Assembly: GCF_009725165.1 (NCBI RefSeq)
Contig: NZ_WNZW01000011.1
Location: forward strand, 1-64,000
DNA from: Paenibacillus woosongensis
GTDB taxonomy: Bacteria > Bacillota > Bacilli > Paenibacillales > Paenibacillaceae
DNA length: 64,000 nucleotides
Direction: 5' to 3'
This document shows, piece after piece, positions 40,930 through 50,873 of the stretch. A model generated the notes under the pieces. It did no database searches, was not told the origin of the DNA, and saw nothing but the letters and a program-made list of their open reading frames with translations. Position 1 is the stretch's first letter, and each line of letters opens with the position of its first letter. The position numbers were made by a program, and so were the translations under genes.

Positions 40930-43182
40930 GTGATGCAGCAAGAACACCCCTTTTTTATACGCAAAAAGCAGCAAATTGCTGTTCATCTCAATGAAGTGCA
41001 GCAGCAGGCGGTTCTGCATACGGAGGGCCCCTTGCTGCTGCTTGCTTCGCCTGGCTCGGGAAAGACGACGACGCTGCTGATGCGGATCGCTTACCTGATC
41101 GAGGAGAAGGGAGCACAGGCTTCGCGAATTAAGGCGATTACCTTCAGCCGGGCGTCGGCCGGGGATATGAAGGAGCGATATCAGCGATTTTGTCCGGAGC
41201 TGCCGCCCGTTGATTTTTCCACGATCCACAGCCTGGCTTTCGAAATTGTGCGCGAGTCCTTCCGAGTTCAGGGATTATCCTTCCGATTGATCGAGGGGCA
41301 TGGGGCGAATCATCATATAGAACCGAGAGAGGCAGATGATCTGGCAGCTCCCTACTTGCATAAGAAATTGATATTGCGCGATATATTCAGGGCAGTCACG
41401 GGAGAGAACATCACAGATGACCAACTGGAAGAGTTAACGACATATATTAGCTATATTAAAAATAAAATGATCCCGGAGAACAAGCGGGGCGATGTGTCCT
41501 GCGGCGTGCGCCATGCGGAGCAAATCCTCAGCGAGTACGAAAAATATAAGATAATGCATCCAAGCGGCTTGCTCATCGATTTCGATGATATGCTGACGAT
41601 GGCTAATGATATTCTCGACAAAGATGCGAGACTGCTTCGCAAATATCAGCGGCGCTATGATTACTTGCTCACAGACGAAAGTCAGGATACGTCGCTGGTG
41701 CAGCATGCGATCGTTGAAAAGCTGGTAAATGAACATCGGAACTTATGTGTGGTAGCGGATGACGACCAATCGATTTATAGCTGGCGTGGGGCCGAGCCGT
41801 CCTATTTGCTGGAATTTCAGCAGATGTATCCGGAGGCGCGGATTCTGTATATGGAGCAGAACTATCGTTCCTCAAAAAGTATTGTCGAGACAGCCAATCA
41901 ATTTATCCAACGGAACAAAAGCCGTTATAACAAGCAAATGTTCACGCACAACGATGAAGGGCAGCCGATCTCTATCAAGCTCCTGCCCGACTATAAGCAG
42001 CAAACAAAGTATTTAGTCGAAGAGATTCGCAAGCTGGGCAATTTGGGCGAGGTAGCTGTACTTTACCGTAACAATGCTTCCTCTATTGATCTGATGAATC
42101 AATTTGACCGTGCAGGGATTCCGTTCTATATGCGTGATGCGGACAATCGTTTTTTTTCGCATTGGGTGGTGCAGGATATTCTCAATTTCATGAGGATGTC
42201 GTATACGGACCGGAGGCCAGATATACTGGAAGCCATTCATACAAAATTCAACGGCTACATTACAAAGCAGCAGATGGCTGCATTAAAGGATATAAACAAC
42301 AATGAATCCGTATTTGATAATTTGTTGAATTACGTGCCATTGCGGGACTATCAGCAGAGGCAGCTGCCGCAGTGCAAGTGGATTTTTGAACAGATGAAAG
42401 GCATGCCGCCTTTAGAGGCGATAGATGTCATTCGGACGAAGTTGGGTTATGACAAGGCCCTTGATAAAATGTGCGAGCGTCTCGGCTTCCGGAAGGAATA
42501 TTTGCTGGGCATCCTTAATTCGCTGGAGGAGATTGCGGATTCCTTGAACACAATGGAGGAGTTCGCGCAGCGCCTCAAGCATTTGGAGGCTTTGTTGAAG
42601 TCCTCCAAATCTAGAAAAGGTCAGCATGCCGTCACGTTTTCGACCTTCCACAGCGCCAAAGGCCTGGAATTCAAGCATGTATATATGATCGATCTGATTA
42701 ACGGCATTATTCCATCCAAAGAGGATTTGAAGGGAGGCGACCGTAACGGCGCGCTGATGGAGGAAGCGGCCCGGCTGTTCTATGTCGGCATGACAAGAGC
42801 CAAGACGCAGCTTGAGCTGCTGACATATCAGCAAAGGGAAGGGGAGAAAGCGACGGAATCTGTGTTCCTTACCGAGGTTCGGACGATTCTGCATCCTCCG
42901 CGGCTTCAAGTGAGTCTGGACTCCGGGCGGCAAATAGCCAGCGGCGGGGCTGTTGTTGCGGCTCCCTCGATGAACGCGAATACAATCCGGTCGGCAGAAG
43001 AACTGTCCGCTGGAATGCAGGTTCTTCACCGGGCATTCGGGTCGGGAGAGGTGATCAGGGTATCCGGTTCTGCGGATCTGATCGAAATGCGGTTTGCTGC
43101 TGGAATCAAGCGGCTTTCCGTCCGGACATGCCTGGATATGGGCCTCCTTGAGCTTCTGGAGCCTATGGAGATTTCAGGGTAA
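40930..43182 (+). CDS. UvrD/Rep-family DNA helicase (YjcD-like)
   Basis: This ~750-residue superfamily 1 helicase has motif I 'LASPGSGKTTT' (~37-47), motif II 'LTDESQDTSL', motif III 'VADDDQSIYSWRGAEP', motif IV 'EQNYRSSKSIV', motif V 'FSTFHSAKGLEFKHVYMIDL' and motif VI 'EEAARLFYVGMTRAK'. It is longer than Rep but shorter than AddA, and the size matches Bacillus YjcD. Start is GTG 40930 or ATG 40933, immediately after the nadE stop, so translation is coupled. A DNA repair or replication role is inferred. Confidence 0.9.
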   Translation: MMQQEHPFFIRKKQQIAVHLNEVQQQAVLHTEGPLLLLASPGSGKTTTLLMRIAYLIEEKGAQASRIKAITFSRASAGDMKERYQRFCPELPPVDFSTIHSLAFEIVRESFRVQGLSFRLIEGHGANHHIEPREADDLAAPYLHKKLILRDIFRAVTGENITDDQLEELTTYISYIKNKMIPENKRGDVSCGVRHAEQILSEYEKYKIMHPSGLLIDFDDMLTMANDILDKDARLLRKYQRRYDYLLTDESQDTSLVQHAIVEKLVNEHRNLCVVADDDQSIYSWRGAEPSYLLEFQQMYPEARILYMEQNYRSSKSIVETANQFIQRNKSRYNKQMFTHNDEGQPISIKLLPDYKQQTKYLVEEIRKLGNLGEVAVLYRNNASSIDLMNQFDRAGIPFYMRDADNRFFSHWVVQDILNFMRMSYTDRRPDILEAIHTKFNGYITKQQMAALKDINNNESVFDNLLNYVPLRDYQQRQLPQCKWIFEQMKGMPPLEAIDVIRTKLGYDKALDKMCERLGFRKEYLLGILNSLEEIADSLNTMEEFAQRLKHLEALLKSSKSRKGQHAVTFSTFHSAKGLEFKHVYMIDLINGIIPSKEDLKGGDRNGALMEEAARLFYVGMTRAKTQLELLTYQQREGEKATESVFLTEVRTILHPPRLQVSLDSGRQIASGGAVVAAPSMNANTIRSAEELSAGMQVLHRAFGSGEVIRVSGSADLIEMRFAAGIKRLSVRTCLDMGLLELLEPMEISG

Positions 43183-43280
43183 TGGAGAAGGTACAAACCG
43201 GGAGTTAGTCCTTCTTTTTCACGATAGTCCTGCATAAACTGGGTGGTGAAGCAATTGAGCGCTGCCTGGGGGGATAGAGA

Positions 43281-44042
43281 ATGCGGATCAGAAGGGGATG
43301 GCACAGCCGAAGAAGAAGAGGAAAGCTCAGCAGGAGAAATATCTGGTTTATTGTTTTCGTCTTTTTGGTTACGGCCTTCGTGCTGTTTGGCCAATATGTG
43401 GAGCGTAATATGATCGGTCCCATCAAGCACCTGGCTCAGATCCGGGTGAAACAAATTGCCACTGAATCGATCAATGAGGCGATTACGGCCCAAGTGGCCA
43501 ACCGGGAGCAAATCGATAACCTGATCGATTGGAAGACCGATTCCTCCGGCAAAATCACCGGTTTCATGCTGAATTACTCCGCGCATATGCAGATAACGTC
43601 TGATACGATTCAGACGGTTCGGGCTACGATTGATGATGTGTCTAGGCTATCGGAGCATATCCCATTAGGACAGGCGCTGGGAAGTCCCATTCTGGCCTCC
43701 TTCGGCCCCAACATCCCCATCCGCATTGAGCCGAAGGGCGACGTAAAGGTCGATCTGAACACGCGCCGCCAGGAGGCGGGAATCAATATGATTCTCGTGG
43801 AGGTATTCCTGCGGGTGCGGACGGAGCTGGCGGTCGTCGTTCCATTCGATATGGGAGCTCAGGCCGTGGAGACAGAGATCCCGGTATCCTACATGCTGGT
43901 AGTCGGTGATGTTCCGATGTATTACTATGACAGCAAAGGCAATCCTGTCGGCGAGAATGGCGTGAACGCGCCGAATATCGCTTTGCCTTCGATCCCCGAG
44001 CAGCCAGGAGCAAGTTCAGGCACGGAACCCGGGCATGAGTGA
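43281..44042 (+). CDS. yunB: sporulation protein YunB
   Basis: This 253-residue protein has an Arg-rich N-terminus, one membrane segment ('IWFIVFVFLVTAFVLFGQYV') and an extracytoplasmic YunB domain ('VKQIATESINEAITAQVA', 'IRIEPKGDVKVDLNTRRQEA'). YunB is a mother-cell (sigma-E) sporulation protein in Bacillus. A sigma-E-like -10, CATAAACT, is present at 43233-43240. GGGGGGATAGAGA precedes the ATG. The convergent neighbour is the LytH-like gene, as in Bacillus where yunA/lytH and yunB are adjacent. Confidence 0.9.
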   Translation: MRIRRGWHSRRRRGKLSRRNIWFIVFVFLVTAFVLFGQYVERNMIGPIKHLAQIRVKQIATESINEAITAQVANREQIDNLIDWKTDSSGKITGFMLNYSAHMQITSDTIQTVRATIDDVSRLSEHIPLGQALGSPILASFGPNIPIRIEPKGDVKVDLNTRRQEAGINMILVEVFLRVRTELAVVVPFDMGAQAVETEIPVSYMLVVGDVPMYYYDSKGNPVGENGVNAPNIALPSIPEQPGASSGTEPGHE

Positions 44043-44098
44043 TAGAAATAAAATATTAGGAAAATAAGGGTGACCCGTCAAGAGGCCCCCTTGTTGTT

Positions 44099-45139
44099 TT
44101 ACTTCTTCACTCTTTCAGATTGTTCCCATTGCTTGAGCAGGGGAAAGGGGTTGAACGCCCATTCCCTCGTTCCTGTATCTTTATAGATGCCATAGTGAAG
44201 ATGGGGCGGGAATCTTCCCTGTGTACCCGGAGGGCCGTAGCCGCTGCTGCCTACCCAGCCAAGCATCTGGCCAGGGCTGACCGTGTCGCCGATATTGATT
44301 TTCTTATCGAAGCCTTGTAAATGTGCGTAGTAATGGTAGCGATTGTTCAAGTCGCGAATTCCAATTCTCCAGCCTCCGTAAGGATTCCAGCCTTTGGTTT
44401 CGACGATGCCGTAACAAACGCTGCGAACGGGCACGCCATAGGAGGCGAACAGATCCGTCCCTTCGTGCGTGCGCAGTCCGCCCCAGCCGCGCCGGTCTCC
44501 CCACGTGTCCCGGTATGTATAGGTGCTGGTTACGGGAAGCGGAAAAGCGTTATCGGAAAGGTCGATGCGGTTAAAGGTTTTGTATATTTTAGCAAACTGG
44601 CGAATCCGCTCGACGGACGAATCGTTCTGGTAATAGCGCCAGAGGGCGATGCGGATATCGTCGTCGCTATAACCGAAGTGAAGCAAATATGCCGCCATTG
44701 TATATAGAGCATCCCGGTCGTTTTTGGGATCGGCTTTTGCGTCTGACGAAGCATCTTTGCCGATGCCGCCGAACAGGGCGATCGTTGCGGGATTGATATC
44801 ATTGGGATTGGGATTTAAGGGACCCGCCCACACGGCTTCCTTAAAGCGGATTCGGATCATTCTATGGTTCATCTCCGCCTGCTGGCTGCGCGGAGTAATC
44901 GACCGCTCGTACTGATCGATCGCGGCCAGCCAGTGCCAAGGAATCTGCGTCAGCAAACCAATTTCTTCGTACAAGCTCCGTCTAAGCTCATAATCGTTTT
45001 TGGGGAGAGACGAGCCCGGCTTGCCGGGGGCTTCTGCCGCTGATGCGCCAAAACCGGGAATGTTCCATAATGACGTCAGTACTGTCACCCCAACGAGGCA
45101 AGGAATAATTCTGCTGACGAAGAGTAAACTCGACCTCAA
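44099..45139 (-). CDS. lytH: M23 (LytM/LytH-type) metallopeptidase
   Basis: This 346-residue exported protein has a signal peptide and a C-terminal LytM domain with zinc ligands in 'HEGTDLFASYG' (His, Asp) and 'HLHYGIY', plus 'YYAHLQGFD'. The long N-terminal helical part is typical of YunA/LytH, an L-Ala-D-Glu endopeptidase that shapes spore cortex in Bacillus. The start is a TTG at 45139, 10 bases behind AAAGGAGG; the open frame extends upstream without a ribosome-binding site. Neighbours yunB and lipA are the same as in Bacillus. Confidence 0.85.
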   Translation of the reverse strand: MRSSLLFVSRIIPCLVGVTVLTSLWNIPGFGASAAEAPGKPGSSLPKNDYELRRSLYEEIGLLTQIPWHWLAAIDQYERSITPRSQQAEMNHRMIRIRFKEAVWAGPLNPNPNDINPATIALFGGIGKDASSDAKADPKNDRDALYTMAAYLLHFGYSDDDIRIALWRYYQNDSSVERIRQFAKIYKTFNRIDLSDNAFPLPVTSTYTYRDTWGDRRGWGGLRTHEGTDLFASYGVPVRSVCYGIVETKGWNPYGGWRIGIRDLNNRYHYYAHLQGFDKKINIGDTVSPGQMLGWVGSSGYGPPGTQGRFPPHLHYGIYKDTGTREWAFNPFPLLKQWEQSERVKK

Positions 45140-45262
45140 GATGAGATCTCCTCCTTTAAAAATCCGTCGCCGATTCCCCATAGAGAAAACAGCGTTTTTT
45201 TAGGTTGGGATAAAAGATGTTTTTTTATTCCATTTGTCAATGAGGTTTTTCCAAAGGATTCA

Positions 45263-45271
45263 TGGTATAAT
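45263..45271 (+). promoter_or_regulatory. extended -10 promoter of lipA
   Basis: TGGTATAAT: a consensus TATAAT (45266-45271) with the extended TG motif, 44 bp before the start codon. The -35 is weak. Confidence 0.5.
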
Positions 45272-45314
45272 AATGGCGCTATAGCCTATTCCAAGAGAAG
45301 GAAGGTCTCTATTC

Positions 45315-46214
45315 TTGTCCAAACTAGCTAAAGAACCGAAACCGGATTGGATTCGAATCAAACTGACGACCGGCGATAATTATCAGGAAATCAAAGAGAT
45401 GATGCGTTCCAAGACGCTGCACACGGTATGCGAAGAAGCGCGTTGTCCAAATATATATGAATGCTGGGCCAACCGTACGGCTACATTCATGATTCTTGGC
45501 GATATTTGCACGAGAGCCTGCCGCTTCTGCGCAGTCAATACCGGGCTGCCTACGGAGCTGGATTTGCAGGAGCCCGAGCGCGTTGCCGAGGCTGCGGAGA
45601 AGATGGGGCTGCGCCACTGCGTAGTTACCAGCGTCGCAAGGGATGACTTGAAGGACGGAGGGGCAGCTATCTTTGCGGAAACAGTCCGCGCTGTACGGAA
45701 GCGCATGCCGTTCTGCAGTGTAGAGGTGCTTATTCCCGACTTTTTAGGCGATGAGGATTCGCTGCGTATCGTCATGGACGCGAAGCCGGATATTTTGAAC
45801 CATAACATTGAGACGGTCGAACGTCTTTCGGACCGTGTACGCGCTAAGGCTAAATACCGCCGTTCCCTGGAACTGCTCCGGCGTGCCAAGTCGATGCAGC
45901 CGGATATACCTACGAAGTCCAGCATTATGCTGGGGGTAGGCGAGGAATGGTCCGAGATTTTGCAGGCGATGGACGATTTGCGGGCCGTGGACTGCGATAT
46001 TTTGACGATCGGTCAGTATTTGCAGCCTTCGCCGCAGCATTTGAATGTGGAGAAATACTACCGGCCGGAACAATTTGCCGAGCTGAAGGAAGAGGGCATG
46101 AAGCGCGGCTTCAGTCATGTGGAGTCCGGCCCGCTTGTACGCAGCTCTTATCATGCCCACGAGCAGGTTAAGTCGGCGAAGAGCCGTCAGGAAGTCGTTC
46201 CGGCAGAAATTTGA
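45315..46214 (+). CDS. lipA: lipoyl synthase
   Basis: This 299-residue radical-SAM enzyme inserts two sulfur atoms into octanoyl groups on lipoate-dependent proteins. Auxiliary cluster ligands are Cys39, Cys44 and Cys50 ('[12 protein letters not shown]'); the radical-SAM triad is Cys65, Cys69 and Cys72 ('CTRACRFC'); and the conserved C-terminal Ser that ligates the auxiliary cluster lies in '[10 protein letters not shown]'. The start is a TTG behind AGAAGGAAGG. yutD follows by 25 bp and is probably co-transcribed. Confidence 0.97.
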   Translation: MSKLAKEPKPDWIRIKLTTGDNYQEIKEMMRSKTLHTVCEEARCPNIYECWANRTATFMILGDICTRACRFCAVNTGLPTELDLQEPERVAEAAEKMGLRHCVVTSVARDDLKDGGAAIFAETVRAVRKRMPFCSVEVLIPDFLGDEDSLRIVMDAKPDILNHNIETVERLSDRVRAKAKYRRSLELLRRAKSMQPDIPTKSSIMLGVGEEWSEILQAMDDLRAVDCDILTIGQYLQPSPQHLNVEKYYRPEQFAELKEEGMKRGFSHVESGPLVRSSYHAHEQVKSAKSRQEVVPAEI

Positions 46215-46239
46215 GGGCAAGGCAAGAGGGGGATACCGA

Positions 46240-46620
46240 ATGATCCAAATCGGTGGCAGAACATACGAACTGATTCAGAATTACAAGAATGCTTGGGATG
46301 CCGAAGCCTTCAAGCAGAGGTACAGCGAAGTACTGGATCGGTACGATTACATTCTTGGGGACTGGGGTTACGAGAAGCTGAGGCTCAAAGGCTTTTTACG
46401 CGATAACCATCCCAAGGCGAACCGGGATACCGCTTTTTCGGGAATCACGGATTACATCAATGAGTACTGCAATTTCGGCTGCGCATATTTTGTACTTCAG
46501 AAGACAAAGGACGCAAGGGACAATAAGGAGCATAAGGAACACAAAGAGCCAAGAGAGCAGAAAGGGAGCTCCAAGGCATCCGCTTCCCCGAGTCCAGAGA
46601 ATGTCTCTGAGCAAGTGTAG
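46240..46620 (+). CDS. yutD: YutD-family protein
   Basis: This 126-residue protein matches YutD: 'YELIQNYKNAWDAEAFKQRY', 'YDYILGDWGYEKLRLKGF' and the conserved 'YCNFGCAYFVL' with two Cys. The last ~35 residues are a Lys/Glu/Ser-rich tail with a 'KEHKEHKE' repeat, not part of the core family. The ATG at 46240 follows AAGAGGGGGATACCGA. Function unknown; the link to lipA is conserved in Bacillus. Confidence 0.88.
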   Translation: MIQIGGRTYELIQNYKNAWDAEAFKQRYSEVLDRYDYILGDWGYEKLRLKGFLRDNHPKANRDTAFSGITDYINEYCNFGCAYFVLQKTKDARDNKEHKEHKEPREQKGSSKASASPSPENVSEQV

Positions 46621-46668
46621 GACAGGCTCCTGCAGAGCAGCTGTATTAATTATTTACAACCCGACGAT

Positions 46669-46708
46669 GAAAGACGTCCTTCGATAAATTCGAAAGGACG
46701 TCTTTTTT
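46669..46708. terminator. bidirectional terminator
   Basis: AAAGACGTCCTT.. pairs with ..AAGGACGTCTTT and a T6 run; it ends the lipA-yutD unit and, on the other strand, the S41 peptidase gene. Confidence 0.88.
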
Positions 46709-46775
46709 ACTGCCGATATCGCGTAGCAGGGATCATCTTAATAACTGGATAAATTGCATGATATGCCGAGGGCTG

Positions 46776-48233
46776 CTACTTCATTTTTACCTTCAGCTTC
46801 AATAGTCCCTGCTGGTAGCTCCAATCGACATTAGGATAACTTTTCTTGAACATGCCAAGTTCGATAAAGGTTTCATCGTTAAGAATTTTGACGCTGCCTG
46901 CATCCCGTTTGAACTGCTGTTTTTTCCCCGAATCCTCGGTGATCGTCAGCACGCCGGGATTTGCGGTCCAGGATGCCTGGCCTTGAACAAGTGCAGCGAG
47001 TACGCGGGAGGATGCATAGACTTTGCTGCCGTCCTGTACCACGTCGAGATAGCCGCTGAAGGATATGTTGTTAATGCTCAGCTCCCAGGGATTTCCGCTG
47101 ACTTCCATGTTAGTAAGACCGATTTGATGCATCGCTGTAATGAGCTGGGCGGTCTGATTAAGATTCACCTCTACGTCCGGCTCAAGGCCGATATAGTTGA
47201 AATCCTCGCGTTTTGGCGTTAAGTATTTCATAATTGTCATTTTCAGTGAGCCGCCGTTTGACAATGAGTAAATGTTTTGGATCCGCGCTTTGCCGTAAGT
47301 CTGGGTCCCTACGACCTTGGCGATGCCATTATCCCGCAGCGCTGCGGTCAAAATCTCCGAGGCGCTGGCCGTCCACTCGTTGGTTAAAATAACGACCGGC
47401 ATGTTAAGGGAACTGCCGTCTGAAATTTTAATGGCCTCCAGGATGCCGTTTTGGCTCTCGATATACATAAGCACGCCGTCTTTGATAAAATGCTTGGCGA
47501 TATTTTGCGCCGACTCCACGTATCCTCCTAAATTATCCCTGAGGTCCAGAACAAGAGATTTCATGCCTAACTTGCGCAGCTTGCTCAAATGCACAGCGAA
47601 CTCTTCATCCGCTTGGTCAGAGAACGAAGATATGGCGATGTACCCGATATCTCCCGCCGATATCATGCGGCTGGAAACGGCCGGCAAAGCGAAGTGGGAT
47701 CTTGCAATCTGAAAGGAGAGCTTGCTGCCGCTCCGGTTAATCGTGATGCTGGCCTTTGTATTCTCTTCGCCTTGAATGAGGTAAATATCATCCACGCTGG
47801 TCACGGGATACCCGTCTACGCTGGTAATGACATCCCCTTTGCGCACACCTGCTGCTTTCGCCGGAGAGCCGTCAAGCACCTCGGTGACGTAGAGATTGCC
47901 TTGGACATACCGGAGCAATACCCCGATGCCGACGTATTCCTGATTAAGATCATTCTCAAACTCCAGGAGTTCTTCCTCCGTGTAATAATCCGAATAAGGG
48001 TCTTCCAAAGTGTAGACCATGCCCCGTATAGCGTTTTCGATGAATTCTTCCCTTTGAACCCCCTCAAGGTTGTTGTCATTTAATAATTGTAGAACCTCTT
48101 GCAGCACCTCGAGGTCACTGGCCTCAGCCGCCTCAATCGCGCTGTTGTCTGCATATACCGCCGTAGGCAGGCAAAGCGCCAGGAGAAGGAGGGAGATTAC
48201 AGCTGACTTGTACCATGATTTCAACATAATCAT
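46776..48233 (-). CDS. S41-family C-terminal processing peptidase with stalk-like tail
   Basis: This 485-residue exported protease has a signal peptide (~1-28), a helical cap, a PDZ domain (~105-175, 'VLDGSPAKAAGVRKGDVITS') and the S41 catalytic core with Ser290 in 'NEWTASASEIL' and Lys315 in 'TYGKARIQ'. The last ~110 residues ('NISFSGYLDVVQDGSKVYAS') resemble the copper-amine-oxidase-like stalk domain often attached to Paenibacillus exoproteins. Homologues (CtpA/CtpB) clip secreted or sporulation signalling proteins. The target here is unknown. Confidence 0.9.
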   Translation of the reverse strand: MIMLKSWYKSAVISLLLLALCLPTAVYADNSAIEAAEASDLEVLQEVLQLLNDNNLEGVQREEFIENAIRGMVYTLEDPYSDYYTEEELLEFENDLNQEYVGIGVLLRYVQGNLYVTEVLDGSPAKAAGVRKGDVITSVDGYPVTSVDDIYLIQGEENTKASITINRSGSKLSFQIARSHFALPAVSSRMISAGDIGYIAISSFSDQADEEFAVHLSKLRKLGMKSLVLDLRDNLGGYVESAQNIAKHFIKDGVLMYIESQNGILEAIKISDGSSLNMPVVILTNEWTASASEILTAALRDNGIAKVVGTQTYGKARIQNIYSLSNGGSLKMTIMKYLTPKREDFNYIGLEPDVEVNLNQTAQLITAMHQIGLTNMEVSGNPWELSINNISFSGYLDVVQDGSKVYASSRVLAALVQGQASWTANPGVLTITEDSGKKQQFKRDAGSVKILNDETFIELGMFKKSYPNVDWSYQQGLLKLKVKMK

Positions 48234-48356
48234 AAAAACGTCCTTTGCTATGTATTAACTGAAATATAACTCTATCATACAGGTAAAAAAAAGAAATTTA
48301 TATAGGAAAACGGATGTTTCTGCAACATCCGTTTACAAGGTGCTATAGGCAGTACT

Positions 48357-49160
48357 TTATCCGAGGAAGGCGTTGCGGACGCGGTTCCAGAAGGGAAAAG
48401 GACGATAGCGTACGAAACTGACGCTCTGCTTAGCGACTTGGCAGCGAACGGAGATAAGGTCGCTAATCGGGTAATTAATATGATCCAGAGTAAGCAGCAA
48501 ATTCTGTTCCTTCCGCGAATAAATGTCGCAATGATGATGCTTTGGCAGCACCAGGGAAGACCCGATCGTCCGGAAAACCCGGTTATTAATCGAGGCGATT
48601 TCGGAAATTTGCAGGGCTTTGATCGAGGGATGGATGATGGCTCCGCCCAGGCTCTTATTATAAGCCGTACTGCCGGAAGGCGTAGAGATGCAAAACCCGT
48701 CTCCCCGGAACATTTCGAACATTTGATCATTAATATCAACTTGGGCGACAATCGTGCCGTCCACGCCCTTCAAGGTGAATTCGTTCAGGCAAATATACGA
48801 GGAGGTCCCTGATTTCTTCTGAATCTCCAGCTCAATAAGCGGATAATGCACAATCCGGGGCTTGAGCAGGGATTCATCTTTGTGCCGGGTAATCATATCG
48901 ACGAGCTCCGGAATTTCATTGGCTTGCCAATCAGCGAAAAAACCGAGGTGCCCGGTATGTACCCCCACAAACGAGATCGACGGTATACGGTCAATGAACG
49001 TATGGAAAGCGTGGAGCATCGTCCCGTCTCCTCCAATGGAAACGACGATGTCCGGTGACTCTGCATCCAACTGAAGACCTTGTTTTGCGGCCAATTGGTG
49101 GAATTTTTCGCTCAATTCAACCGACAATTGATCGCCACGGTCAAGAACGTAATATCTCAA
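48357..49160 (-). CDS. nadK: NAD kinase
   Basis: This 267-residue enzyme phosphorylates NAD to NADP. The nucleotide motif 'SIGGDGTMLH' (~41-50), 'NEFTLKGVDGT' and 'DGFCISTPSGSTAYNKSLGG' are diagnostic. The start is a TTG at 49160, 9 bases behind AAAGGAG; the frame extends upstream to 49244 without a ribosome-binding site. The length equals Bacillus NadF/YjbN, and the nearby globin and pepF genes are also yjb neighbours. Confidence 0.95.
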   Translation of the reverse strand: MRYYVLDRGDQLSVELSEKFHQLAAKQGLQLDAESPDIVVSIGGDGTMLHAFHTFIDRIPSISFVGVHTGHLGFFADWQANEIPELVDMITRHKDESLLKPRIVHYPLIELEIQKKSGTSSYICLNEFTLKGVDGTIVAQVDINDQMFEMFRGDGFCISTPSGSTAYNKSLGGAIIHPSIKALQISEIASINNRVFRTIGSSLVLPKHHHCDIYSRKEQNLLLTLDHINYPISDLISVRCQVAKQSVSFVRYRPFPFWNRVRNAFLG

Positions 49161-49284
49161 GATGACAGGCTCCTTTGTAATAGATATCAGAAAGAATAAC
49201 TTCGAAGCAAGTGCTTCCTGGTATCGCATGAAAAAAACTACCATTCGTAAAGATCATAATCAATTCTGGAGCAGAACACAACGT

Positions 49285-50565
49285 TCATTTCCTTGTTCTC
49301 CCTTCAGTTCGGGCAAGTATCCGATGAATGATTCGGGCGAGCAGAGATAAAATAAGAAGAACCGCTATCAATTTTAGAAAAATGACAAACGCGTCAGGAA
49401 CGCTGCTCCATCCCGCCGACATTTCTTCTTCCGGCGAGATCAGCAGCATGGCTGCCGAGCCGGAGCCCATCATTGGAGTCCAGAGTAGCAGCAATAAGGA
49501 TGCCGCCAGGATGCCGTGGATCAGGCGAGCGGCTAAAAAGGGGAGATAACGCAAATCCGCTCCGTTCAGAATACTGGCCACCTGAGCGTGGACGGACAAT
49601 CCTCCCCAGGATAAAATGAATGCCGCCGCTGCGGCTTTATACATGAGCGGAACACCGGGCGGAGCCGCGGCTGCTTTGGCGCCGAGGGTTACCTCGAACA
49701 TTCCCCCCACGAAGGGCTCGGCCAAATCGGCCGGCAGGCCGGCCATAACTAGCAAGGATTGAATGCCTGCATAAAGCAGGCTCATGATACCGGAAGCGGT
49801 GAGCAGCTTCAGGACGACCGAGAAGAAAACGACGAGACCGCCGACCACGGCCATCAGCTGCAGGGAGGAGGAGACAGCCTGCTTCAGCAGCTCGCCCAGG
49901 CTGCGCCCGTCATTTAACCGGGCCTCGTGCATCGCTTTAAGCGCGGAACGCAGGCTGAACTTTGCCGGGGAGGAGGACATTCTGCCGGACGGGGCGGAGC
50001 CTTGATCCGGTATCATATCTATGGCGTTTCCTTGAAGCAAGCGCTCTTCCCCGGTACCGTAAAACCTAAGCATGATGCCGAGAAGGAGGGCGCTTCCGTA
50101 ATGGGCAAGCGCCAAAATGCCGGCCAGCTGGGAGCTGCCAAAGAAGCCGACCGAAACAGCCCCGATGAGAAAAATCGGGTCCGAGGAAGTGGTAAAGGCG
50201 ACGAGCCTCTCCCCTTGCACGCGGCTAATGAGGCGCTGTTCACGAAGCTTGGTCGCCAGCTTGGCGCTGACCGGATAGCCGGAGGCAAAGCCCATGGCTG
50301 CCACAAAACCGCCGCTGCCGGGAATTCGAAACAATGGCTTCATAAGGGGATCTAATAATTTTCCTATAAAATGGACGATTCCGAACCCAAGCATCAGTTC
50401 TGAGATGACGAAGAAGGGAAACAGGGAAGGAAATAAAACCTCCCACCAAATAGCTAGCCCCGTCACCCCGGCTTCCCAGGAAACGGCGGGATAGTATACC
50501 ATCAGGACGCCGAGCGACGTCATTGTCAATATAATGAGCGAAATGGCAATTCGCGCCAGGTTCAT
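49285..50565 (-). CDS. ylbJ: sporulation integral membrane protein YlbJ
   Basis: This 426-residue protein with 8-10 membrane helices carries nucleoside-gate-like segments ('WWEVLFPSLFPFFVISELML', 'FASGYPVSAKLATKLREQ', 'FTTSSDPIFLIG') typical of YlbJ, a sigma-E-dependent mother-cell membrane protein needed for spore maturation. The ATG at 50565 follows GTGGAGG by 8 bases. A sigma-E promoter lies directly upstream. Confidence 0.92.
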   Translation of the reverse strand: MNLARIAISLIILTMTSLGVLMVYYPAVSWEAGVTGLAIWWEVLFPSLFPFFVISELMLGFGIVHFIGKLLDPLMKPLFRIPGSGGFVAAMGFASGYPVSAKLATKLREQRLISRVQGERLVAFTTSSDPIFLIGAVSVGFFGSSQLAGILALAHYGSALLLGIMLRFYGTGEERLLQGNAIDMIPDQGSAPSGRMSSSPAKFSLRSALKAMHEARLNDGRSLGELLKQAVSSSLQLMAVVGGLVVFFSVVLKLLTASGIMSLLYAGIQSLLVMAGLPADLAEPFVGGMFEVTLGAKAAAAPPGVPLMYKAAAAAFILSWGGLSVHAQVASILNGADLRYLPFLAARLIHGILAASLLLLLWTPMMGSGSAAMLLISPEEEMSAGWSSVPDAFVIFLKLIAVLLILSLLARIIHRILARTEGRTRK

Positions 50566-50595
50566 GAGTAACGCCTCCACTAAGTTCATAGTGGA

Positions 50596-50625
50596 AGTGT
50601 ATGATTAGATTAGGACAAACAGCAC
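50596..50625 (-). promoter_or_regulatory. sigma-E promoter of ylbJ
   Basis: Read leftward: GTGCTGTT (50625-50618), a 14-bp spacer and CATACACT (50603-50596), a full match to the sigma-E -10 consensus CATACANT; the -35 is weaker. Confidence 0.7.
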
Positions 50626-50743
50626 AAAAAAAGCAAGAAAGCGATTACAATTTATACTGTATTTTTGAAAGAGATGTGTTAGAATAAAAATCACAGATGT
50701 ACACGTCACGGGACAAAAATCTCTGATGGATGGAGTGTTGGCT

Positions 50744-50839
50744 ATGAGTTTTGTAGCAGGTGTGCTTGTATGCGCCTTTGTGTATGTGATCCGTGCTTCT
50801 CGCGTCCATTCCAGTGAAGAGGATTGGCGAAGTTATTGA
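50744..50839 (+). CDS. predicted 31-residue membrane peptide
   Basis: This short open frame begins with ATG behind GGATGGAGTGTTGGCT and encodes a hydrophobic segment ('FVAGVLVCAFVYVI') followed by a charged tail. A strong terminator lies 35 bp after its stop, so it may form its own short transcript. I recognise no family; it may also be non-coding. It shares the ylbJ-globin intergenic region. Confidence 0.4.
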   Translation: MSFVAGVLVCAFVYVIRASRVHSSEEDWRSY

Positions 50840-50873
50840 CATAGAAGACAGGTTAATCCAGTGGTACGTAAGG

